Source: Candidatus Heimdallarchaeota archaeon
GTDB lineage: Archaea; Asgardarchaeota; Heimdallarchaeia; Hodarchaeales; S146-22
Length of the DNA stretch: 11,754 nt
Assembly (NCBI GenBank): GCA_015520535.1
Contig: WAPZ01000477.1
Coordinates: forward strand, 1 to 11,754
Reading direction: 5' to 3'
The first letter of the stretch is position 1. Each line of letters begins with the position of its first letter. Of this stretch, positions 1 through 7,196 are shown one piece after another. Both the position numbers and the translations under genes were made by a program. Below the pieces are notes generated by a model. That model was not told where the DNA came from and ran no database searches. It worked only from the letters and a program-made list of their open reading frames with translations.

Positions 1-200
1 ACGCAACTCCCAGAGAAAAGCTATACCTATATGCTCTATTTTAACCTCATACGGAAAAATCGATACAAAGATAAACAGGCACCAGCCGATATCCTGAAAA
101 AACTCATTCCCAAAATAAATCCATTGAACCTATTTCAATTTAAACCCGTAGTGCTTGATAATTATCTCAGACTACTTCTAATTTCTAACAAAGGTACTGT
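1..200 (+). pseudogene. C-terminal remnant of a DDE transposase (left flank), cut by the window edge
   Basis: The plus-strand frame is open from base 1 and encodes the tail of a transposase: LPEKSYTYMLYFNL, then APADILKK, then FKPVVLD. The same string of motifs occurs in the transposase remnant on the other side of the locus (FPEKRYTDRL, VPAEILKH, FKSVVLD), with the same order and spacing, so the two are homologues. The recognisable part ends near base 185. Weaker nucleotide similarity to the right-hand copy continues to about base 203. The open frame then runs on, without meaning, to a stop at 244-246 antisense to the ATPase gene. Family knowledge places this as the end of an integrase-fold DDE domain, IS481-like or a relative. 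The gene reads toward the cas operon and its 5' part lies outside the window. Whether that outer part is intact cannot be seen. Confidence 0.7.
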
Positions 201-3047
201 TTACCATGATATGAAGTCAGACAAATGGGTAGCTATAATGATTTGAATCTCATCATTCAAACGTCGGATATAGGAGATCAAATGTTTTTGCCATTTTAAA
301 TGAAGAGAGTTTTCCGGTTCATCTATTATTAATACATACCTTTTATCCTTGTCTTTGATTGTACGAAGTTTTAGAATCAATGCTGTAAATAAAATGATTA
401 AAATTTGTTTTTCGCCAGTGGATAATTGTTCTGGTAGAAGAGCACAACCATCATTTAATCGGAATACCGCATGTGTAGGAGGCTTGGCAGGTAAGAAATT
501 TACATATTTTAAAATTTGTGGACATAAACGCCACGCATTTCTCTTCCCAATTTTTGATTCCAAGAAACTAAGAAATTGCTCATCTAACTGAAAAAATTCA
601 TCCACAATTAATTTTTGTAATGAATCACGGATGTCATCTGAAATAGTAATTTCGGAATTCAGTCTCTCAAACCACTCATAGGTGAATTTGAAATAGCCCA
701 CAAACTCAATCTTTTTATCTGTACGTACAAAGACTTCGTTATTAATAAGACCGATAAAATCGTTTATATACGCATTGCTTATGTTATCTGAAATATCCTT
801 TGTTTCTATTAGAAAACGTCCTATTCGCTCTCGTAGCCGAGTGGATAGCTGTTTTTCAATTTGTTCTGCAGTGGTTTCTCCGACTAATTTGTCGTAATCT
901 TCCAATTCAAGCGGTGCATCAAAAGTAGATACAAATTCCGGAAGTAAGATAGAAACCGGTTTTGAATTGCAAATTACAATATCTCCGTTTCTCTCATATT
1001 CAAGTGTTTCTTTTGTATCAAAAGAGATGATTAATTTTTTGGGTGGATATTTAACTTTTTCAGGATTATTATATTCATCGGAAAGAGCGTACCGAATTAG
1101 TTCCAGAATAGTGGTTTTGCCTATTCCGTTTATGCCGACTAATACATTTACATCATTATTTAGTTTCCACTCAATTTTATATTTATCCCACAACCCTTCA
1201 ATTTCAATAGATTCAATATATTTCACATTTGGTCTAATTTCTGAAGGTTTAGCCTTCAAGGCATCCACTGCACCCTGAACTTGTGAGATATCAGGAAGAG
1301 TAGAAGCTTTTGGAAGAATATACCGATTTTTAAATTCATTGTGAGGAGCTATGCTCATATAACGATTAGCGTTATCTTTTTCCAAATCCCGTCCAATTCC
1401 CACATGCAGCATCACCAGCAATTCCTTTAACCGTTCCGTTTCCCATAAACTTTTACCATTGGCTTCGCCAAGTTCTTCCAGAACGTACTTTTCAAACTTG
1501 CGTTTTATTTCTTTAATTGTATCATTATCCTCTGGGGATATCTTGTTATCCCATTCGGCAAAAAAATCCCGGTAGCGCTGTTCACGGTTGGAAAGATAAA
1601 GTGATGACGTAATTTTAACAGAACCCAGTCCCAGCGGTTTGCCCATGCCCAGTTTATGAGCGCAGCCTTGCGGCAACTCAAGTGCAAAAAGTAAAGCGCC
1701 CAGTTCTTCATCCGACAGATTCTCGAAACGAATTTTACCTTTAAATTTAATGCCGGATTTTACTGGCTGTATGCAAGTATACTGGGTGCGGTGTTTTTCA
1801 ATGGCATCTTGATCGGCTTCTTGCCAGTTTTTTCCGGATTTGTGCCAGTACATTTTGTAGCCGCGAATTACTGTATCGCTGTTGTAATGATTGAGCTTTC
1901 TCACTTCATCATTATTTTGTACGAGGTAGTGTTGGAAGGTGGTAGGTTTGGGTTCAGAAAGAATCTGTGGTATTTGCTCCTCAAGCAACGGATTTTCTTG
2001 CCCTTTGGTTAGAAACGCATCTTCAAAGAATACTCTGCCGGCATGTGTCGTTTCATTGCCAAAGATGGATTCGGCAAAATCTATCTTTCCTGTTTTTAAG
2101 AGTTCCTCAAAAATATGTTCGCCAATGGTTTTCTCATACGCCAGCCGGAAAAAACCTGTATGTCCGAAGGAGATGCGATCTTTCCCATTCTCATCTTTCC
2201 ATCGAACATAAAAACAGGGAACGCCTTTGCCGCGCTTTCTGGCCAGATCAATTAAATTGGGTACATTTTCGGAACGGTTACGATCGCCAAGATAGCCCTG
2301 TATATCTTTATTGTCGAGTTTTATTATCTCTGCATTTTGCGGGGGCGAATAGATGAGCCAATCGCGCTTTTTTCCAGGGATATTTCCGGAAACGACAATA
2401 TAACCTTCTCCAATATCATAAAACTCGAATTCCCGATATTTTTTACCAATTGCTTTGACTGTTGCTTTTGCTTCTGATTTAAGAATTTGTTTGAAATTAT
2501 CCCCTGAGGATACGATCTCAAAGTGTTCTCCCCTGTCAGAATGTTTTGTTTTTCGCAGTATCCCGGCAGAAAATTTATATTGACTTTTTCTTGCCCTTCG
2601 ATCATAAGAACTCATCTTTCGCTGATATTCATCGCGCAGATTGCTGCGATCGGCCAGTCCTCGATAATACAATCGTTTATCATCAAAGAAGTGAAATTTC
2701 CCATAACTCACTATCTCCACTAAACTGCGAATTATTCCTCGTAACGAGCTACCCGGAATGCGGATGCGGTTTACCGGAGAGAAAAAATCGGGATTGTCTT
2801 TGCTTTCTTCACCGGCGAGAATCTCATCCTGTGTAAGCGTCCCGCGAATATAAAGCGGAGTTAATGTTTCGATTTCCAGATCAATCCAGCCGGTATTTCG
2901 ATTCGTATGGTATTTGTTTGCTTCAGGAATTTCTGGATTAATTGCAACAATTTTTTGATTCAAAGGCACAAAATTATAGGGAGCATAAGCTGGATTCCGC
3001 ACATGGCTAATGTGCTCATATTTACTAAATGCTTTCTTTTTGTTCAT
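201..3047 (-). CDS. RAMP (TIGR03986-like) protein fused to an AAA/ABC-type ATPase, C-terminus probably truncated
   Basis: One uninterrupted 948-residue frame holds two unrelated modules. Residues 1-600 are a RAMP/Cas7-like protein of the TIGR03986 type: TLTPLYIRG (61-69), IPGSSLRGIIRSLVEI (97-112), a GRVFFEDAF segment (337-345) and a glycine-rich loop LGMGKPLGLGSV (466-477). Residues 608-948 are an ABC/SMC-like AAA ATPase: Walker A GINGIGKTT (638-646), ABC signature LSTGEKQ (875-881), Walker B VLIIDEPE (905-912) and switch histidine in IIIATH (936-941). The ATPase catalytic set is complete. The protein ends only seven residues after the histidine, where transposon sequence begins, so a C-terminal segment is probably missing. 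The ATG has a GAGGAATT Shine-Dalgarno and lies 11 bases after csx19. By family knowledge the RAMP half should sit in the type III backbone; the role of the ATPase is unknown. The domain calls are strong and the function is open. Confidence 0.9.
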   Translation of the reverse strand: MNKKKAFSKYEHISHVRNPAYAPYNFVPLNQKIVAINPEIPEANKYHTNRNTGWIDLEIETLTPLYIRGTLTQDEILAGEESKDNPDFFSPVNRIRIPGSSLRGIIRSLVEIVSYGKFHFFDDKRLYYRGLADRSNLRDEYQRKMSSYDRRARKSQYKFSAGILRKTKHSDRGEHFEIVSSGDNFKQILKSEAKATVKAIGKKYREFEFYDIGEGYIVVSGNIPGKKRDWLIYSPPQNAEIIKLDNKDIQGYLGDRNRSENVPNLIDLARKRGKGVPCFYVRWKDENGKDRISFGHTGFFRLAYEKTIGEHIFEELLKTGKIDFAESIFGNETTHAGRVFFEDAFLTKGQENPLLEEQIPQILSEPKPTTFQHYLVQNNDEVRKLNHYNSDTVIRGYKMYWHKSGKNWQEADQDAIEKHRTQYTCIQPVKSGIKFKGKIRFENLSDEELGALLFALELPQGCAHKLGMGKPLGLGSVKITSSLYLSNREQRYRDFFAEWDNKISPEDNDTIKEIKRKFEKYVLEELGEANGKSLWETERLKELLVMLHVGIGRDLEKDNANRYMSIAPHNEFKNRYILPKASTLPDISQVQGAVDALKAKPSEIRPNVKYIESIEIEGLWDKYKIEWKLNNDVNVLVGINGIGKTTILELIRYALSDEYNNPEKVKYPPKKLIISFDTKETLEYERNGDIVICNSKPVSILLPEFVSTFDAPLELEDYDKLVGETTAEQIEKQLSTRLRERIGRFLIETKDISDNISNAYINDFIGLINNEVFVRTDKKIEFVGYFKFTYEWFERLNSEITISDDIRDSLQKLIVDEFFQLDEQFLSFLESKIGKRNAWRLCPQILKYVNFLPAKPPTHAVFRLNDGCALLPEQLSTGEKQILIILFTALILKLRTIKDKDKRYVLIIDEPENSLHLKWQKHLISYIRRLNDEIQIIIATHLSDFISW

Positions 3048-3058
3048 TTTGAATTCCT

Positions 3059-3649
3059 CTATGACAATTCTTGTTTACCATTCGTAAAAGCGACAAACCG
3101 ACAATCATAATAGGTCGCCTGGTTCATCTCATTTGTTTTTACGTAATTGTGTGTCATTATAAAAATCCGGCTCTGGGGATTGCCGTTATTATTAAATTTA
3201 AAATTTGCCAGAGGCAGGATTAAATTCGTACCACGTTTTTCTTCAAGTTTAATGAATTGTGAATCTAACCGTTCTCCTTTTGTCCCGAAAAGCAATTGAT
3301 GGGCAATCACTACATCTGTCTCTTCTCCACCATCCTTATCAATGCGAATCCGCCCTTTCCATCCTTCCCTGCTGCGCCAGATATGAATTTCTTTATCCGC
3401 ATTAAAAGCCCGTAATCGCTGCACATATCGGAACTCAAAATTATTACTTTTATAAAAATGAAAATTATTTTCACTCCACAGACCAATCCGGACTTCATTA
3501 TCCAGCCAGAGAACAATCTTGGCAATGTCAAAATGTTCTCTCAAATATTCACTCAATTTCGGGCTATCCATATCATCGATGGAAAAAGCAGATGAGGGAA
3601 AACTCGTTAACTGTAACCCATTAGCAGCTAATTCAAATTTATGATTCAT
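3059..3649 (-). CDS. csx19: Csx19-like type III-D CRISPR-associated protein
   Basis: This 196-residue protein is soluble-looking, with no signal peptide or membrane segment. It resembles the Csx19 (TIGR03984-type) family found in subtype III-D loci. The features used are its size, an early IVLWLDNEVRIGLW strand region (45-58), the KEIHIWRSREGWKGRIRID segment (86-104) and its place between RAMP genes next to csx10. No catalytic motif is visible and the biochemical role of the family is not established to my knowledge. The start ATG has a good AGGAGAAA Shine-Dalgarno and overlaps the end of the tandem Cas7 gene by 11 bases, which suggests translational coupling. The family name rests on recalled sequence character and context, so it could be a different small CRISPR accessory protein. 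Confidence 0.65.
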   Translation of the reverse strand: MNHKFELAANGLQLTSFPSSAFSIDDMDSPKLSEYLREHFDIAKIVLWLDNEVRIGLWSENNFHFYKSNNFEFRYVQRLRAFNADKEIHIWRSREGWKGRIRIDKDGGEETDVVIAHQLLFGTKGERLDSQFIKLEEKRGTNLILPLANFKFNNNGNPQSRIFIMTHNYVKTNEMNQATYYDCRFVAFTNGKQELS

Positions 3650-5042
3650 TGGATTTCTCCTGACTTAAGGCATCTACAAAATTTTGTAAATCTGCTTCTT
3701 GTTCTGGTGATAATTTACCAATATCTTTTTCAATTTTAATGGATTTGTCATCCCAATTTATTTCCGCCTGCACGCCTTGAAAGACGCCGCGCCCGATATT
3801 TTTTTCACCGCCAACAGGCAGATCGCCGCTCCAGAGATCTTTCAACACTAACAACAATAATCCGGCTTCAGAGTCATGATAATCATCTATTTCCATACGC
3901 AAAGTCAGGTATTCTGCTTGTTCGGGTGCAAAAACGGGCATACTGTCAAACAGGGCTCCTTCTATCACCCCGCCTGTGAAGCGATCAATTTTAATGCGGG
4001 TTTGCAATTCTGCCGGAAATTTTTCCGGCTCTAAATAGATTTCCTGGATTCGAATTTTACCTTTTTTCGCCTTTAATCCTTTAAACTTTTCAGGCAGTTT
4101 ACAATTCATCTCTTTCAAATCTTCTTCAACAAAACCGAAAAGTTCTGTTATTATTTCACAACCTTTCTTCAGCCCCAGCGTGTTGACAATGCGCTCAGCT
4201 CGGGCACGAATCGCGCCTTTGAGCGATGTTCCCGGAATTACCCAATCTTTACCGGATTTTAACTGAGTGGCATCAGACAACTCTGCTTCATCGCTATAGG
4301 AGCGAACGATGAGGGAGTTTTTTAAAATAAATCTGGCAGTAATGGAAAATTGCCGTGTCTTAAAGGAGAAGGGAGCCGGTAAATCGTCTTTTGTTATCAG
4401 GTTATCGTTAGTGAAGTTACGTGTAAGCCAATTGTACACATTTTTCTTATTCTTTTCAAAATCGAAGAGGTAGATTTTCGCACTTTCTTCAATCAGAGTG
4501 ATTTTGCCAAACCCTGCGGTTGTTTTGGCGCCGAGAGATATCTGACCTTTCACCAGCAGTTCATAGATAGTTCGCGCCGTTTTTTTGATATAAAGTTCGG
4601 TATCGGTGTTATAGGTAAATTCCATACACAATTCAAATGTAGCACCGCGTTCCAGCAGCTCAAAATCGAACTTGCCCTGATCCGTCGCTCTCCCTGTTTG
4701 ATTATCTATCCGAACACCATCGCGCTTGACAATTTGGATGTCATCTCCATTAATTCCAAGATTATCGCAGGAAATGGCGCTTTGCTGTCCCTCGTCTTCA
4801 GAGGTGTATCCCCAGCACTTCTTGAAATCCTGATTCTCCTGCCCGTTAAAACATTTTTTTAAAATGGTGTGTCGCAGGACTCCGATCAAACTGGTGGCCG
4901 GAATAAAAATTCTACCTTCTTTATCTCGCATAATGTCCATATCACTATGTGTGTCCTTTCCGCTGCCAATATGAAGAGGCGAAAGACATTCGATCTGACC
5001 GATTAAAACAATTTTTCCTTTTATTTTATTATTTTCTGACAT
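3639..5042 (-). CDS. Tandem Cas7-Cas7 (Csm3-like x2) RAMP protein of type III effector
   Basis: This 467-residue protein contains two Cas7-type RAMP units in one chain. Unit 1 (about 8-190) has SPLHIGSG (21-28), an acidic SDMDIMRD stretch (33-40), IPATSLIGVLRH (47-58) and a glycine-rich loop LGAKTTAGFGKI (170-181). Unit 2 (about 231-430) has IPGTSLKGAIRARAE (269-283), the TRIKIDRFTGGVIEGALF block typical of Csm3 (348-365) and PVGGEKNIGRGVFQG (409-423). The aspartates before the IPxxSLxG motifs (D34, and D257 in SDATQLKSG) sit where Csm3 carries its RNA-cleaving aspartate, so both units may cut target RNA. A GAGGAGA Shine-Dalgarno precedes the ATG, which overlaps csx10 by 14 bases. Fused Cas7 pairs are known in III-D2 and III-E-related systems. 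The role is as backbone subunits over the crRNA. Confidence 0.88.
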   Translation of the reverse strand: MSENNKIKGKIVLIGQIECLSPLHIGSGKDTHSDMDIMRDKEGRIFIPATSLIGVLRHTILKKCFNGQENQDFKKCWGYTSEDEGQQSAISCDNLGINGDDIQIVKRDGVRIDNQTGRATDQGKFDFELLERGATFELCMEFTYNTDTELYIKKTARTIYELLVKGQISLGAKTTAGFGKITLIEESAKIYLFDFEKNKKNVYNWLTRNFTNDNLITKDDLPAPFSFKTRQFSITARFILKNSLIVRSYSDEAELSDATQLKSGKDWVIPGTSLKGAIRARAERIVNTLGLKKGCEIITELFGFVEEDLKEMNCKLPEKFKGLKAKKGKIRIQEIYLEPEKFPAELQTRIKIDRFTGGVIEGALFDSMPVFAPEQAEYLTLRMEIDDYHDSEAGLLLLVLKDLWSGDLPVGGEKNIGRGVFQGVQAEINWDDKSIKIEKDIGKLSPEQEADLQNFVDALSQEKSNES

Positions 5043-6552
5043 TCTGTTTCTCCTCGGTAATTTTGCGCTTACGCATCATGGAAAAGAAAGTAGTATAATA
5101 GGCATTGATTAATTTATGCTTTAGGATAACATCAGATTCAGGAGCATAATTGATTTCCTGGCAAAGCAGTTTGATATTTTTTTCTCGCGGTTGACGGAGG
5201 AATTCCTCAACCGGATTTTCCTTTTCTAAAAATTCCATTAAATTATGATCTCTACTTAAACAGTGCCGCATTTGATCGGCAGCAATCTTTCGAAATTCCT
5301 TAATTTCTGCACATAAGCTATCTTGATTTCCTTCACATTTATCAGCCAAAGAATAGAGCCGAGCGATCAAAGAATTTGAGGGTAGCCGTACAAATTCAGT
5401 CTGTTTATTTGCTGCTTGTAACTTTATTCTCTCAATCAGCAAGTTTTGAATAATGGATTTTACAACATCCTGTATGGTTTGCGGGGGTGAAAAATCCGGT
5501 TTTGTTATGGGTGGTTTCGCTTCTTCCATCAGGGAGAGATCGGGATGATTCTGCCAGCCAAAAACCACTCTACCGAATCCTTCGTGCCTGCGTTCGCCTA
5601 ATCCATTTTTTTGAAGAGCCTTTAATTTGTCAGTATTAATCGAATCCAGCTTTAAAAGAAAAGCCGACCCAGCCTTAAAACAACTCTCTGAAGGTTTTTT
5701 CAGTCTCCAGACACCGATAAAATTTTCAACTTCGTTTTTCTTTACAAAAGCTTTTTCAATTTGTACTTTGCCCAATAATTTTTGCAACTCCTGCTCTAAA
5801 TCATCCACATCAACAGTTGGAAACCCGAACTCATTGTAAAGAATAAGGTCTGAAAGCAGCGTCATTGAGATTTGTTGAGCATTATTAATTTCTGGAGCCG
5901 GTATTTCCTCGGGTTTATTATTTAAAAACCGGAACTCTACAGTGCCATATTGGGCATTTCTGGAGCGACCCAGAAAAGCCGTCCATTGGTTGCCTGTATA
6001 TTTTATTAACAGTTCAAGATCACTTTTTAAACCCCGAATTTCCCCTTCGAAGATTTGCTCCGGAGTAAGAGATTCATAATTGAAAATTAAACCTTCTTCC
6101 GACACACCCGTTTCTCGTTTGCGTTGATGATGAAATTCGATTCGCGTTTCCACTGGTTGAATTTGAAGTGAATCGGCATCCAGTTGACAATAGTCTCCAA
6201 TATATTTTGTCTCATCTGTTTCGCTTAATAAACTATCATATACAGCGGTTCCATGCTTTTCTCTCTCAATGGAGAAAGGTGTGGGAAAGTGCCGATGTTC
6301 GCCATACTCGTCTCTGGATAGAATATAAGCATTCCCCATTTGTAGTTTTCCCCGCAGGAACCATGCATAGAAGTCGTCATCTTGATGAGCTTCCTTTCCA
6401 AGCGCTTTTTCTTTGATTATTTGCTTCGCTAAAAGTCCCAGCACCGCGGTTCCTGGGATATGCTGTTCTGTGCGCACCATATTTCGGTCGCCGGAAACAG
6501 CGGAAATAATGACCGGCGCCTGTGTTGTGATATGATATCTTAATCGGTGCAT
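5029..6552 (-). CDS. csx10: Csx10 (Cas5-group RAMP) with long helical C-terminal extension
   Basis: This 507-residue protein is recognised as Csx10, the Cas5-like subunit that marks subtype III-D and should cap the 5' handle of the crRNA. The N-terminus matches the family: APVIISAVSGDRNMVRTEQ (12-30) followed by HIPGTAVLGLLAK (31-43). Two glycine-rich loops follow, FLGRSRNAQYGTVEF (193-207) and GLGERRHEGFGRVVFGW (317-333), as expected for two ferredoxin-like RAMP folds. After a proline-rich linker (346-358) comes about 140 residues that look entirely helical (358-496), longer than I expect for a plain Csx10. The locus has no separate small-subunit gene, so this tail may be a Cas11-like domain (inference). 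The ATG at 6552 has a strong GGAGGAAT Shine-Dalgarno and overlaps the upstream cas7 by 13 bases. Confidence 0.85.
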   Translation of the reverse strand: MHRLRYHITTQAPVIISAVSGDRNMVRTEQHIPGTAVLGLLAKQIIKEKALGKEAHQDDDFYAWFLRGKLQMGNAYILSRDEYGEHRHFPTPFSIEREKHGTAVYDSLLSETDETKYIGDYCQLDADSLQIQPVETRIEFHHQRKRETGVSEEGLIFNYESLTPEQIFEGEIRGLKSDLELLIKYTGNQWTAFLGRSRNAQYGTVEFRFLNNKPEEIPAPEINNAQQISMTLLSDLILYNEFGFPTVDVDDLEQELQKLLGKVQIEKAFVKKNEVENFIGVWRLKKPSESCFKAGSAFLLKLDSINTDKLKALQKNGLGERRHEGFGRVVFGWQNHPDLSLMEEAKPPITKPDFSPPQTIQDVVKSIIQNLLIERIKLQAANKQTEFVRLPSNSLIARLYSLADKCEGNQDSLCAEIKEFRKIAADQMRHCLSRDHNLMEFLEKENPVEEFLRQPREKNIKLLCQEINYAPESDVILKHKLINAYYTTFFSMMRKRKITEEKQNVRK

Positions 6553-7196
6553 AATTCCTCCAGAAGTGGTTTTGCATTCAATAACTTGTTTGTTGAATCA
6601 TAAAGAACGCAGGTGATCTTACCATAGCCGCGATTTCGTTTGGTTCCCATTTGCCTAAAATTTTGGCAGGCAAGGAGTAAGGTATTTAAAATTAGCTCTT
6701 CATCAGAGTCAATTTTTACCAGACCTCCAAAACGTAATCCCTTTTTTAGCACCCGAATGGTACGCAATGTATGTTCATCTGCCACACCATAACGATCAAT
6801 CTTGGTCTGCTGATAAATTTCAGTAAAATATTCGATAATGCGGTCATGCGTAATGAATGTGCTGTATTCATTCGTCAAGTAGTTTAGCCATGCGCGATTT
6901 TTTTCATAGTCCGGAAGGTAGAGATTGGAAAAATAAACCGGCGCCGAATCCTCCTCTCCAGGATTGCCGAATGTTTTATTGATGTCAATTTTCTCCCCAT
7001 CAATTTTAGCTATGGAAAACATATCACTAATTTCATTGGCGGCTTCTCGTAAACAACCCTTGATGCGTTTGGCGGGGATATACGGCAGTCCCAATTCATC
7101 GAATACAATATCGGTATCTATTTCTGCCCCAAATCCCACACCTGCCCCGATTAGAGCCGGACCTTCGAGTTTGATTTCCAACTTGAAGTTATTCAT
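6540..7196 (-). CDS. cas7: Single-domain Cas7 (Csm3-like) RAMP protein
   Basis: This is a 218-residue Cas7-type RAMP protein. It starts with the usual strand and loop GPALIGAGVGFGAEID (12-27), then LPYIPAKRIKGCLREAA (37-53), an IDRYGVADEHTLRTIRV block (133-149) like the IDRxTGxA element of Csm3, and the glycine-rich loop MGTKRNRGYGKI (183-194). The aspartate in EIDTD (D27) lines up with the RNA-cleaving aspartate of Csm3. I choose the ATG at 7196 because GGAG lies six bases upstream. The alternative TTG at 7208 would place the start on top of that Shine-Dalgarno. With this start the gene overlaps the end of cas10 by 8 bases. The expected role is a backbone subunit, probably repeated or paired with the tandem Cas7 protein. 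Confidence 0.88.
   Translation of the reverse strand: MNNFKLEIKLEGPALIGAGVGFGAEIDTDIVFDELGLPYIPAKRIKGCLREAANEISDMFSIAKIDGEKIDINKTFGNPGEEDSAPVYFSNLYLPDYEKNRAWLNYLTNEYSTFITHDRIIEYFTEIYQQTKIDRYGVADEHTLRTIRVLKKGLRFGGLVKIDSDEELILNTLLLACQNFRQMGTKRNRGYGKITCVLYDSTNKLLNAKPLLEELCTD

Noticed and set aside
201..246. Extension of the left plus-strand frame into the ATPase gene
   Set aside because: Similarity to the other transposase ends before this point, and the opposite strand clearly encodes the ATPase C-terminus.
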